Assembly: GCA_002633005.1 (NCBI GenBank)
Contig: NMRA01000021.1
Location: 1,115,612 to 1,179,611, forward strand
Reading direction: 5' to 3'
From: Phoronis australis
Taxonomy: Eukaryota > Phoronida > Phoronidae
DNA length: 64,000 bases
Shown: positions 27,001 through 34,899 of the stretch, piece by piece
Layout: each line of letters opens with the position of its first letter
Numbering within the stretch: position 1 is the first letter of the stretch
The notes under the pieces: model-generated
Told to the model about the DNA's origin: nothing
The model's database searches: none
Seen by the model: only the letters and a program-made list of their open reading frames with translations
Translations under genes and position numbers: made by a program

Positions 27001-30000
27001 TTAAAAAATATATAACTTTGCAAAAAAACTACAATCTAGTTCAAGTGATCAATAAAAAGTATAGGAATGAGCCCATAATTACACAGTCACATCAAAATAT
27101 AAAGATGTCATTAACTTAAACAAAAAACCTGGCACAGATTTGAAATTCATTCGCATTAATAGATTTCAAATTGTGTGATTTCTAAAAAAGGGACCAATAC
27201 AGAGTTGCAATCAATCTCTAGAGCAGTGTCACTTTAGGAACTGAGATGAGCATGTTTGAAGTGCAGCAGTCACCACAAGCCACTTGGTCAACTTTCACTA
27301 AAAATCTGCGCTTAGGCTCCAGTTTTACATTACATGGCAAAATTTATCCATACAGCACTAAGTGTTAAAGTTGTTCTAGGGTAGTCTGTGTGTGGACGGA
27401 ATATTAGTAAACTCTGCTGTCTTGACAATAACATTATAAAATTAGGTCAAACAGAAATCGTTTTTGTGCTCCGGTGTCACAATGGTAAAGATTTACATAT
27501 TCCATATTTCCTAATGGTTCATTTTACAATTTATGTCCATAGCACAGCTGATAATATCCTAAAAATAAGAATATCAAATAGTAAGAATTTCAAACACTCC
27601 CTTAAAGACTGTCATTGTGCATTATCCCCAGGTCTGTTCAAATGAAGACTCATTTCACTTATTTTCCAGCTTTACACTGCATCCTCAAATAACTCAACCA
27701 ATCAATTTTCAAGTGTAACACAACCGTTAGGCCGTTTTTACACCAGAGACAATTGTCACCGTGTCAGTTGCCACGGCGCAACTTGCTCTGCTTTAGTCCC
27801 ATAGACACAACATTTATCGCTTATAACTATCTCAGCGTGCTAGCATTTACAATTATAGCAAATGTCCAAACCATGTGAAATGCCAGCATATCACCTGAAC
27901 ATACGTTATTGTGCAAGTGCATTGAAAAATGATCCCTTTTCCACCCTGGCCCAGCTGTGTTTAGACATGTAGTGGAAACTGGAGCGACTGATGGAGTGCA
28001 ACTCACTCTACCTATCACAGCAGTGTCAAAAACTGGCCCCCGCAATGTCACATTAACTCCGTGTCAGTTGTGTTTACAATGACACACACACTTGTACCCG
28101 ATCAACTGTTCCGTGTTAGCTGCGCCATGTCACCTGTCTCTCTGTGTAAATACAGCTTATGAATTTAAATTAAAGCTTTGATCTCAGGAAAGGGATCAAT
28201 CAAGGTAAAGATAAGATATTAACATCATCATCTTTTCGTAAATTGCTTCACCTATTTTTTTAAGGCTATGCAGACCCCAAGACTGTTATAATTCAAATTG
28301 AAAAGTCCTTGATCACAAGGGTTTCATTTCAACATATCTATACACTTTAAAATTATCAGCACATATTTTGCAACAGGTGACAGCTTTCTGACATGTTGAC
28401 CTGTGAGTAACGTTAACATTGTTATAAGTGACATTACCACAATGTGTCCAAAGAAATTGATCAGGTCTGACAGGTATTAATCTATACTTCATTATTTTAA
28501 ATAAGGCAAACAAACAAAACTGGCTGATCAATAAACACCTTTTCCTCAAGTCATGAATGGAAAATTTTGAAATGATCGCAGTAATAATATCACATCCATA
28601 GGCACAGTTGCATTCATCGATTATTCAATAAAAAAGCCATTATTACAGTTGATGAGTCAACCTAGTAAACAACAAGACATAAGGTCATGTTTCAGAGGGA
28701 TTGAAGTACACAAATGACTTAAGCTTTGGGTATAACTTGGGGCTGAAACTTGTGATCTTGAGAACTATTGTTGTACAGGAGAATAAAACTGCACTGATCG
28801 CTTGTCATCTTTCATCTTCTATGCCTCAAGAAAAAGTGATTAAATGCCAGGTTTTTAGCAGCACTTTGACTTTTCATCATGTACGTTTTTATATTCTCAT
28901 GCTTGACTGATAAAGAATGCATTTAGGATCCTTGTGTTATGGGGTTGCCCTCAAATACCATACACCATCCTTTTTGATGTTTTCAACTGATTGTATAGTC
29001 TAGTGCGAGGGACAGAAAACTGCATTTTTAAACAATGTTGAAGAACATGTTTTTCTTTCCAGGTTCTTTAAAGCCCCAGGCAGCCCCACCTCTGTAACCA
29101 ATATTTTGTGTGGAGCCTTTTTGACTTGATTAAAATACAGCTAGTTACACATAGTGTACCTAATTATCGGACGGACACTAAATATCGGACATTACACAAA
29201 ATCTTACTTGAAGCATAATCTGAGAAATAAATGACACCAATTTTTGTTACACTGTAATACATTCAATGTCTGGCATTGTCTCGTTTTTTATAGCGTTGCC
29301 TTGTTTTGGTTTCCCCGAGAGAGGGTGCAATTTAGACCTCCACGTCGGCTTAAAATGAACGATCGCATAAATCGGTTGTAAAAGTTTAAACAAGAACATT
29401 TTCCACAAACCTAAATAAACTGACAATATGTCACTGTTTCATCTTTTCATTTGTTTTTAAACTCAAGTCAAACCCGGTTGCGCAGGTGCACACCGATGGA
29501 ATTTTTGTTAGTAGTGCTTGCGAAATGAACTGAGGAAATAGGGGCAAAATGTGTGGAAAAGAACAAAATTATGTCAATTTCACAATGTGCATAAAAAATG
29601 TGGCATTTTGATGATGTACTTGGATGCTGGACAAAGCTTCAAAACCCAGAAAAGTTGACAAGTATAAGTCCCATTTGGCCATAGATTACTGTCATACCAG
29701 AGTGAGATATTACAAACTGTAGTGATAATCAATCTGCCACTATTTCCAGGAATAGGAGTGACCCCAGGATTTATCAGTTTCTGGAAAACCACCCTATAAT
29801 TAGAACATAATTGCGTAATTTTGTAAATTGAAAAACACCAATTTCGAAGGCTAAGCTGCATCCAATTGATAAAGAGGCAAATAGGCGTCTCCCCTTCCCT
29901 ACATGAACATTAAGTTTGGGTAATTGCTTGGATGAGTAGGCCTACTGTCAACAAGGAAGGGTTAAAGGTTTTTAAGATCAACACAATTTACTTTTGTACA

Positions 30001-30646
30001 CAACAATTTATTCCTAGAGCATGCAGTGAAGACGAAGTAGACCTGAGATCTACTTTCTCTGCTCCGTAATTCATGGCATACTTCTTGACACTACACACGC
30101 ACATGAGGGTAAATTATGTTACGTAATCACTCTACGGCCGAAGTTGAACTGTTTCCAGAGACTTTTAAATTTGTCACAGTTATCAACACTCAAATAGACA
30201 TGTGTCCACTCGCAGACTGAAAGTGAAAGTCAGTAGTTCCACGGTAGGGCCTAAGTCTTGATTTACCTACCTTCGCCTTCAGCTTTCCGCGTGCAGCCGC
30301 ACCTGACTAAGCGCTGTACTGTAAGCCTGCTGATTAAACGCCCGAAGCACGGCAAGACACCAGTAAAACTTTCTTTATTCGACACTGATCCCAATTATAA
30401 AAATTAGAATTTTGATTATCACTATTTCCTTGTTCACTGTAATATTCGCACATCCCGGGATCCAATATTTTTTAAGCCTAAGGGCAGCTTACCGAAACTA
30501 CTAAGCCTACGGCATCGAAAGTCACCTGTTAAAAACTTTCTTCCAACTTCTAAACTTACCCGACCCGATGGTGTACAGTCTGTTCCTTGTACCAATGTAA
30601 TTTTCACACTTAGCAAAAGGGCACCGACGAAAGCAAGATGTTTCAT
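13..30646 (-). CDS. IL-17 receptor D-like protein, N-terminal part (partial at left edge)
   Basis: Spliced model on the minus strand, 5' to 3': 30560-30646, 7261-7300, 5726-5905 (start uncertain), 5263-5409 (or its twin 4124-4270), 3190-3320, 1993-2137, 13-197. Joins keep frame and mostly use clear GTAAGT-type donors. Exon 1 encodes a signal peptide (MKHLAFVGALLLSV...) followed by DCTPSG. Later exons resemble the IL17RD/SEF ectodomain: a YAC-D motif at the 5726/5409 join (human QYACHD), then ATWQAPQ, YLNGFLLTF (human FLKGFRVIL), and DGVYFVELTSLP (human TDYFVKVVPFP). The exon at 13-197 looks like a fibronectin-III-type strand region (VTVTFTLAPPEYNFKKYDVY). The family is a single-pass receptor with a cytoplasmic SEFIR domain that modulates IL-17 and FGF signalling; the membrane and SEFIR exons would lie beyond base 1. 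N-glycosylation sites NLT and NWT are present. The family call is by eye and moderately secure; exon 5726-5905 is least certain. Confidence 0.55.
428..1550 (+). repeat. CTCF-core monomer array, copy 1
   Basis: Diverged monomers of about 145 bp, each with a CCACTAGG-type core: 659 (CCACTAAGAGGCAC), 801, 950, 1096, 1256, 1398 (CCACTAGGGGGCACA). Spacings are 142, 149, 146, 160 and 142. Flanking phrases shared between monomers include GAAAATCYGTTGA and GAGATACAGCC. The left end (GTTGAAATGCG-CCACGAATGC) matches the ends of the other copies. The right end (CAGCTGCGGACGCCCCGAC) resembles the right end of copy 2. Confidence 0.8.
1551..1992. other. Non-coding stretch in the IL17RD-like intron
   Basis: AT-rich sequence with no recognisable gene. 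It is part of the intron between the exons at 13-197 and 1993-2137. Confidence 0.5.
2831..2929. repeat. About 49 bp direct duplication on both sides of a single N
   Basis: AGTACATTACTC... to CCTCAATCACA (2831-2879) is repeated with four or five changes at 2882-2929. An N at 2880 lies between them. This is the same signature as the larger duplication at 4651 and suggests an assembly join between alleles. Confidence 0.75.
4124..4270 (-). CDS. Duplicate copy A of the CDES exon of the IL17RD-like gene
   Basis: This 147 bp exon starts after a TTTTCAG acceptor and ends at a GTAAGT donor. It encodes CDESGPAYRYKDDSWP... to ATWQAPQD. It is phase 1 at both ends, so using both copies would keep frame. 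Its twin at 5263-5409 differs at a few residues (FLYKGIKYG here, LLYKGKKFG there). Both lie in a tandem repeat whose junction is a single N at 4651, so one copy may be an allele placed in tandem by the assembler. Confidence 0.6.
5263..5409 (-). CDS. Duplicate copy B of the CDES exon of the IL17RD-like gene
   Basis: Same 147 bp phase 1-1 exon as 4124-4270, with intact acceptor and donor. This copy has the complete upstream exon (5726-5905) next to it. In the other copy that exon is cut off at the N, so copy B is the better candidate for the real exon. Confidence 0.6.
6439..6794. mobile_element. Fold-back inverted-repeat element packed with TTTTACACGTTTGACAC units
   Basis: The termini are perfect inverted repeats: CCCGGGTGAGAATTTTACAC at the left and its complement at the right. 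The interior is filled with about ten degenerate 20-27 bp units of the type GTGTCAAACGTGTAAAATG, in both orientations and often joined by GTAGC. The element has no ORF, so it looks like a non-autonomous fold-back or MITE element. It lies in the large first intron region of the receptor gene, upstream of the 5726-5905 exon. Confidence 0.75.
6841..7231. mobile_element. MITE with TCCCGGATTACACAG terminal inverted repeats
   Basis: The left end TGTCCCGGATTACACAGTGA pairs with CGCTGTGTAATCCGGGA at the right end. The interior (GACAACAACAAATAACATGTG) recurs in inverted order at 11800-12080, which marks a second, truncated copy. There is no coding capacity. It ends about 30 bp from the 7261-7300 exon. 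Confidence 0.7.
7261..7300 (-). CDS. Small exon 2 of the IL17RD-like gene
   Basis: A 40 bp exon lies between a strong acceptor (TGTTTCTTTTTCAG) and a GTAAGT donor. It encodes SHVKCTLEVNSSIG with phase 0 in and phase 1 out, which fits the phase 0 end of the signal-peptide exon. It contains one cysteine and one NSS glycosylation site. Its membership of this gene rests on strand, phase and splice sites, not on homology. Confidence 0.5.
10569..10731. mobile_element. 163 bp MITE, TACCGTAATCG family
   Basis: A near-perfect inverted repeat of more than 20 bp: TACCGTAATCGTTCGGGTTA at the left and its complement at the right. The interior repeats TTAACCGCCCA several times. A 105 bp relative lies at 23364-23468. 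The TA at each edge may be a TA target duplication, which would suggest a Tc1/mariner-like origin. Confidence 0.75.
11800..12080. mobile_element. Truncated relative of the 6841-7231 MITE
   Basis: Begins with GTTCTGGATTACACAGCGAC, the same terminus as the 7231 end. It then runs through the same interior in the opposite orientation (GTTTCACATGTTATTTGTTG, GGACAAATACTCCTGG). The far terminal repeat is decayed or missing. Confidence 0.65.
13738..14220. repeat. GC-rich repeat segment with two tandem hairpins
   Basis: This segment stands out from its AT-rich surroundings (CGGGGGCGG, GGCGCCCCG, GAGCCCGG). It holds two hairpins about 49 bp apart: CTCGGG-AGGAG-CCCGAG (14022-14038) and TTCGGG-AGGAG-CCCGAA (14070-14086). 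It is probably an unclassified repeat or the end of a mobile element; I see no ORF of note. Confidence 0.45.
14640..15590 (+). pseudogene. Decayed non-LTR retrotransposon: RNase H region
   Basis: Three short overlapping frames together match the RNase H domain found after the reverse transcriptase in I-like non-LTR elements. VVYTDG (first catalytic Asp strand) is at about 14960. A middle strand with MKMEEVAAEKALAWL follows in another frame. SPGHNGVAGNEKADKLAG lies at 15249-15302 (His/Asn/Asp end of the fold). A Cys-His-rich tail (VCPEC) near 15550 follows in a decayed frame. Frameshifts at about 15000 and 15200 make it non-functional. No reverse transcriptase remains upstream. Confidence 0.8.
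18598..19725. mobile_element. Inverted-repeat DNA transposon relic with TTTAAACCTGG termini
   Basis: The left arm (TTTCATAAAGATGGTTAAAG, then AAACCTGGTTTAAAC) and the right arm (complement of TTTCATAAAGGTAAGTTTAA, then AAACCAGGTTTAAG) form long imperfect terminal repeats of about 170 bp. The arms are rich in internal palindromes of the type TTTAAACCTGGTTTAA. The interior has no transposase frame and appears to hold a fragment ending GGATCCGCCTATG (19080-19096) that resembles hAT-type ends. Confidence 0.6.
22600..22745. repeat. Short inverted repeat around a palindromic core
   Basis: CTCCACTATGTGACGCGTGTG (about 22616-22636) pairs imperfectly with CACACACACCACATAGTGGCGAG (about 22710-22733), with a centre rich in GATCGGTGACCGA. 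It could be a small mobile element or a cruciform-forming repeat; function unknown. Confidence 0.45.
23364..23468. mobile_element. 105 bp MITE, TACCGTACTCG family
   Basis: Inverted ends TACCGTACTCGTCCTGGTTA and CCGGGACGAGTACGGTA, with an interior rich in ACCGCCCA and GGGCGGT. It shares the TACCGTANTCGTNC-GGTTA-CGCCC terminus with the 10569-10731 element, so the two form one family of very short elements. Confidence 0.75.
24484..24673 (+). repeat. 190 bp perfect direct repeat, copy 1
   Basis: Identical, as far as I can see, to 25015-25204. Starts TTTATGATCGACATATGTCC and ends GGGCAATAAAAAGCGCC. It contains an internal inverted pair (TTACCAGAGAT and ATCTCTGGTAA) and an AATAAA. The 341 bp between the copies has no ORF of note. 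It could be the terminal repeats of a very short retroelement, or an assembly duplication. Confidence 0.85.
25015..25204 (+). repeat. 190 bp perfect direct repeat, copy 2
   Basis: Second copy of the 24484-24673 unit, offset by 531 bp in the same orientation. The flanks do not show an obvious target-site duplication, which weakens the LTR reading. Confidence 0.85.
26220..26345 (-). mobile_element. hAT-like MITE end
   Basis: The right edge reads CTCAAAATCCTGGATCCGCC then CCTG. Its complement CAGGGGCGGATCCAGGATTT is typical of hAT-type terminal repeats. Near-identical ends occur at 40344 and related ones at 56454 and 19096. The left end is C-rich and not resolved, so this copy is probably truncated. 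Confidence 0.55.
27730..28156. mobile_element. 427 bp MITE with TTA flanks
   Basis: The left end GGCCGTTTTTACACCAGAGA and the complement of the right end (GCTGTATTTACACAGAGAGA) form an imperfect inverted repeat. A TTA lies directly outside each end (27727-27729 and 28157-28159), as expected for PIF/Harbinger-type insertion. There is no transposase frame. Confidence 0.6.
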
Positions 30647-30699
30647 TTTGAAATGAATGTCTACATCCCTTAACACGCCAATTTAATCAAGCGCTGAAG

Positions 30700-33092
30700 T
30701 GGTCACGTCCATTCGTCCCGTTTCGTCAACATAACTTTACGAAGAAAAAGCATGACCTCTACAAGGAAGTTCACCTAAATATGGTAAATAAACAGGGGAG
30801 TTAACTCTCTAACATTTTGGTGGTGCAGGAGTCTCCTGGTACAGCTCATCGTTGCGCAGAGGTGAAAACATATTTATTTTTGCATTTTAATTTTTAAGTT
30901 TACGCTGAACAAAAAGTTTGTGCAATTTACCAAATCAATTCACCTGCCTATGTCTGCTGCTTCACGTCAACTTTATTCTTGCTCAGTGACTTTAGTTCGA
31001 CTACGTCCAAGGAGCATAACTTGGGGGTGTCGGGGGGGGTGTTACACCAAAGGAAAGCTACTAATTGTCGATTTAATTGGATTTTTGACAAGCATGGGTA
31101 AAGAGACCCATTCAAATGAGTATTCCAAACATGAGACATAACCTACATTACATTTTTTGTCACATTACCTCGCAATTTGTTCGTGTGTGTGTGTTTTTTT
31201 GCTACACACGAGAAGATGACGATATAGAAACAAGTTCACGGCAATAGAAACATGGAAGTGTTTATTTTTGCCATAGTGCTCATGATCACGAACCGTAAAA
31301 GATGCGAAATTAATTCACATCAACCCGTTTGAACAGTTTCATGTATACTCTAACTAAATAAAAACGAAACAGAAATGTCGATTAGAAATGAAGTAGACGC
31401 CTGGTAGTGCAATTTTTAATTTAATAAATTTTAAATCAATGAATGACAATGCAACATTTTGTTCGGGGAAGCTCATCTCGTCATTTTGTCAGTTGATTGT
31501 CGTACAGAACTCAGTTTAGACTGCCGGTTAAAGCGGACTCACGTCTGTACTTTGAAGTTTCCATCTGTTATCTTTGCTATAATGTTCAATAAGTGTCAGC
31601 GGTAATGTAAAAATAAAAAATCTTACCTATGAGCAACACTGAGAATATAAACCATTTTTAATCACAGTCGCCATCTTGAAAAATGAATGAATTTATCAGT
31701 TCATCGCCCTCTCAAGAACTAAACCCTGATAGATACTAGCGTTGAGTTTGCTAAATCGCTTTACACTGGTAGAAAAATTTGAAGACAAAAGGATAAAGCG
31801 ATTAGATTTAATTGATGTTTTAAATTTTCACGAAATATATTTCCTTGCTTCCGACCGAGATACTTGTCTCAACCACTGAAGGGCATCAGATGATTTTGTT
31901 CTAAATTTGTAAAAACTCTTGCCTGAAAGAATTACTTGTATTTAGATCAAAGTTGATGTTTTTATATGACAGCAATGAAAGAGAAATTAAGACAGAAAGT
32001 CTGAGGCCAAAATTTACCTCTGTACATTTGTAATTTGACCAGAAAATGGCGGGTAAAAAAGTGGGAATGCAATGCTGCGTCCGGATCGTTGGGCATTTGG
32101 CGGACAGTTAAACCGTTCGGCAGTGCTCTTTCAAATTTTTGTTTGAATGTCTGTAAAATGGCAATACATATTTCTCTATTTTTAAGTATTTGACAATAAC
32201 TTGGAATAACCAACCGCCGTTGGTCGAAACTCGCAGAAACGAAATAATAAAATGGTCCAAAAATTGTAAACATTAATTTTTGATATGTGGTTGACTGAAA
32301 CTTGCAATTTTTAGAACTGTTTCGTGAAAAAGCTATGTTGACCAGAGAAAATACGATAAAAATATCCCTGACTCATTGGTTTCATTAACTGAACGGGGTC
32401 TGTGATGCTGGACAAAAGAACACGAATCAATGCGCTTAACAATGGACTATTGGCAGACTGGTTTCGAATCGTCGTTCCTTCGGAAACCAACAACAGGAAG
32501 TTTTTTTAATAATGTTTGATGCATAAGGTTTCTACCTGATTTGTTCTTAAATGAGAACGTTGCCACATAATTCGAAGCTGTTCGGACAGTTTGGCATACT
32601 TTTACTTGCTCTCCGTCAGCCGAAATTTTGAATCTTAATATATTAGATTCAGTCGAAGGGTGACTTTAGTCCCGCGTCAGCTCCGAGTCTACCACTGGGC
32701 ACTCCACACTAATCAGAACAAGTCAAATTAGCAAACTTGAAATTCGAATGAGATTGCAATTTTATGAAAATAGACTGAAAAGATTCATATCTCGGTAAGT
32801 AAAACATGACAAGTTGACTGTAAACGGGTAACTTTGTAGTATGTGATTCAGTAAAATATTTGTGACAGCAGAGCTCTCGTTCGCCCGAGTTCATCAATTA
32901 TATTACACCAATAATTCTTTTACGCCAATGACGCGTTTCCAGAATTATATCTTCGTACCTAGGACCACGTATACTCCCAGCTTCTGACTGAGAGGACAAC
33001 TATTTGACGAAGTCAGTGGAGAGCACAGACGACCTGCGTACGAGCTTCGTTTAACCACCACAGACGTCACTAGGTAGCGCACAAAACTAAAA
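30700..33092. other. Intergenic region upstream of PPP2R3C
   Basis: About 2.4 kb between the receptor signal-peptide exon and the PPP2R3C start codon. I see no conserved coding exon apart from the weak candidate 5' exon at 31.6 kb. The last few hundred bases must include the PPP2R3C promoter and 5' UTR, but I recognise no specific element. Confidence 0.5.
31627..31680 (-). other. Possible non-coding first exon upstream of the receptor gene
   Basis: On the minus strand, CAAGATGGCGACTGTG is followed about 50 bp later by CATAG|GTAAGA, a good donor. The ATG frame runs into a stop at the splice site, so if this is an exon it would be a 5' UTR exon with a 15-codon upstream ORF. The next exon on this strand would be the signal-peptide exon at 30560-30646. 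There is no independent support. Confidence 0.25.
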
Positions 33093-34442
33093 ATGGCGCT
33101 TCTCAAAGCGAAGTTGCAGAAAATCGTTGAAAAACATAAAGCAAATCCAAAGAAAACTGTCGAAGAGTACAAAGAGGAATCAGAAGAATTGTTTGCTAAA
33201 TACTATACAGAATGGAAAGGTTCGACTAAAACAGATGAACACAGCTACAAGCAAATTCCGAAATTCTACTATAAGTTACCTGGCGAAGACGATCTTCTGT
33301 TGCAAAAGTTGCGAGAAGAATCGAGAGCAGTGTTTCTTCAAAGACGAAGTAGGGAACTTCTAGACAACGACGAGTTACAGGGATTATGGTTCTTGTTGGA
33401 TAAACACCATACTCCACCTCTGGTGGGAGATGAACAAATGATTAACTACGAAGATTTTTGTAAAGTCGGAGAACAGGCTGGTCCAAAATGTAAGCCTTTC
33501 TTTGTAGCTTCCGTGTTCGCGAAACTGTTGCTGACAGATCCTTATGGGAGAATTTCTATAATGCAGTTTTTTAATTATGTCATGAGGAAAGTTTGGCTGC
33601 ATCAGACTCGAATTGGATTGTCTCTTTATGATGTTGCGGGACAAGGCTATTTAAAAGAGTCTGATCTTGAAAATTACATCTTAGAACTTATCCCCACGCT
33701 GCCACAGCTGGATGGCCTGGAAAAATCGTTCTACTCATTTTATGTGTGTACTGCTGTGCGGAAATTTTTCTTTTTCCTTGATCCATTGCGTACAGGGAGG
33801 GTCAAAATCCAAGACATTCTTGCCTGTAGCTTTCTTGACGATCTGCTTGAGCTTCGGGATGAAGAGTTGTCAAAGGATATGCAAGAGTCCAATTGGTTTT
33901 CTGCCCCTTCTGCTTTGCGTGTTTATGGCCAGTACCTTAATTTGGACAAAGATCACAATGGCATGCTTAGTAAAGAGGAACTAGCGAGATACGGCACTGG
34001 TACACTCACTGATGTATTCCTGGATCGCGTTTTCCAAGAATGTTTGACATATGACGGAGAAATGGACTACAAGACTTACCTGGATTTTGTACTGGCTTTG
34101 GAAAACAAAAAAGAGCCTCAGTCGTTACAATATCTTTTTAGGTTGCTGGATGTTCAAGGTCGTGGGTATCTCAATGTGTTTGCTCTCAATTATTTCTTCA
34201 GAGCCATCCAGCAGCAAATGAAACTGCATGGCCAAGAGGCTGTGTCCTTTCACGATGTCAAGGATGAGATATTTGATATGGTCAAACCAGCCGACCCATT
34301 GAAGTTGACTCTGCAAGACTTAATTAGCAGTGGTCAGGGGGACACGGTTGTTAGCATCCTTATAGATCTCAACGGTTTCTGGACGTATGAGAACAGGGAA
34401 GTTCTGGTGCAAGATCCAAATGAAAGTGATTCTGAAGTGTAA
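33093..34442 (+). CDS. PPP2R3C: Protein phosphatase 2A regulatory subunit B'' gamma, intronless
   Basis: A single uninterrupted frame of 449 aa, close to the roughly 453 aa of vertebrate PPP2R3C (G5PR). The product targets PP2A catalytic activity and is known in vertebrates to act at centrosomes/cilia and in lymphocyte survival. Conserved family segments run the whole length: YKQIPKFYYKLP (52-63), FLQRRSRELLDN (81-92), GLWFLLDKHHTPPLV (97-111), DPYGRISIMQFFNYV (149-163), and the C-terminal FWTYENREVLVQDPN (429-443). A canonical EF-hand loop DKDHNGMLSKEE spans 285-296; a second, degenerate one lies near 353-363. The start ATG lies in AAAAATGGCG, a reasonable context, and no upstream in-frame ATG is needed. 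An AATAAA lies at 34863-34868. The human gene has about a dozen introns, and none is present here. There is no 3' poly-A tract or target duplication, so if retroposed it is old. Confidence 0.97.
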   Translation: MALLKAKLQKIVEKHKANPKKTVEEYKEESEELFAKYYTEWKGSTKTDEHSYKQIPKFYYKLPGEDDLLLQKLREESRAVFLQRRSRELLDNDELQGLWFLLDKHHTPPLVGDEQMINYEDFCKVGEQAGPKCKPFFVASVFAKLLLTDPYGRISIMQFFNYVMRKVWLHQTRIGLSLYDVAGQGYLKESDLENYILELIPTLPQLDGLEKSFYSFYVCTAVRKFFFFLDPLRTGRVKIQDILACSFLDDLLELRDEELSKDMQESNWFSAPSALRVYGQYLNLDKDHNGMLSKEELARYGTGTLTDVFLDRVFQECLTYDGEMDYKTYLDFVLALENKKEPQSLQYLFRLLDVQGRGYLNVFALNYFFRAIQQQMKLHGQEAVSFHDVKDEIFDMVKPADPLKLTLQDLISSGQGDTVVSILIDLNGFWTYENREVLVQDPNESDSEV

Positions 34443-34862
34443 ATAGTGGGCAATGTTTATAATTGCTCTTTACATTTTAGTTGCTTGCGAATGTGATTGT
34501 CGGACTGTCCTTGATAAACTTTTTATCTTGTTACACTGTGCTAGTAAGGGCCACAGTCAGACTCTTTGTTCACCCACCTCCCACATTGCCTCACCAGTTT
34601 GGCATGCTCTCAAATGTTCATTTTAGGAAATGTGGTGATTTGGAGATGCATCAGTTGGTTTGCTGGCTGATGTAGAATGTCACAAGCAGGCGTCATGAGC
34701 AACTGGAGTTTGGGAGGGGAAGTGTACTAGTGTAGACGCACCCCTAAAATAGCATGCTATCACTTTCTGGTCATATCTGGAAAGGGAGAGGGAATAGACT
34801 CCCTAAACCCATATTTGTAGTTGCTTCCATTCTATGCGAAATATTGTGGTGCAACAAGTCGT

Positions 34863-34868
34863 AATAAA
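34863..34868 (+). promoter_or_regulatory. Candidate poly(A) signal of PPP2R3C
   Basis: AATAAA about 420 bp after the PPP2R3C stop codon; I noticed no earlier canonical hexamer in that strand. Confidence 0.4.
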
Positions 34869-34899
34869 TTGCGAATGCCGTAAAGTATCAACTCACTGG

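Larger units (their letters stand above)
7301..30559 (-). other. Long first intron of the IL17RD-like gene
   Basis: About 23 kb lie between the signal-peptide exon and the 40 bp exon at 7261-7300. I see no conserved protein-coding gene in it on either strand. It holds the repeats and mobile-element fragments listed separately. The remaining stretches, for example 7.3-9.9, 15.6-18.5, 19.8-23.3 and 28.2-30.5 kb, are AT-rich with only short ORFs and nothing I can assign. Confidence 0.5.
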
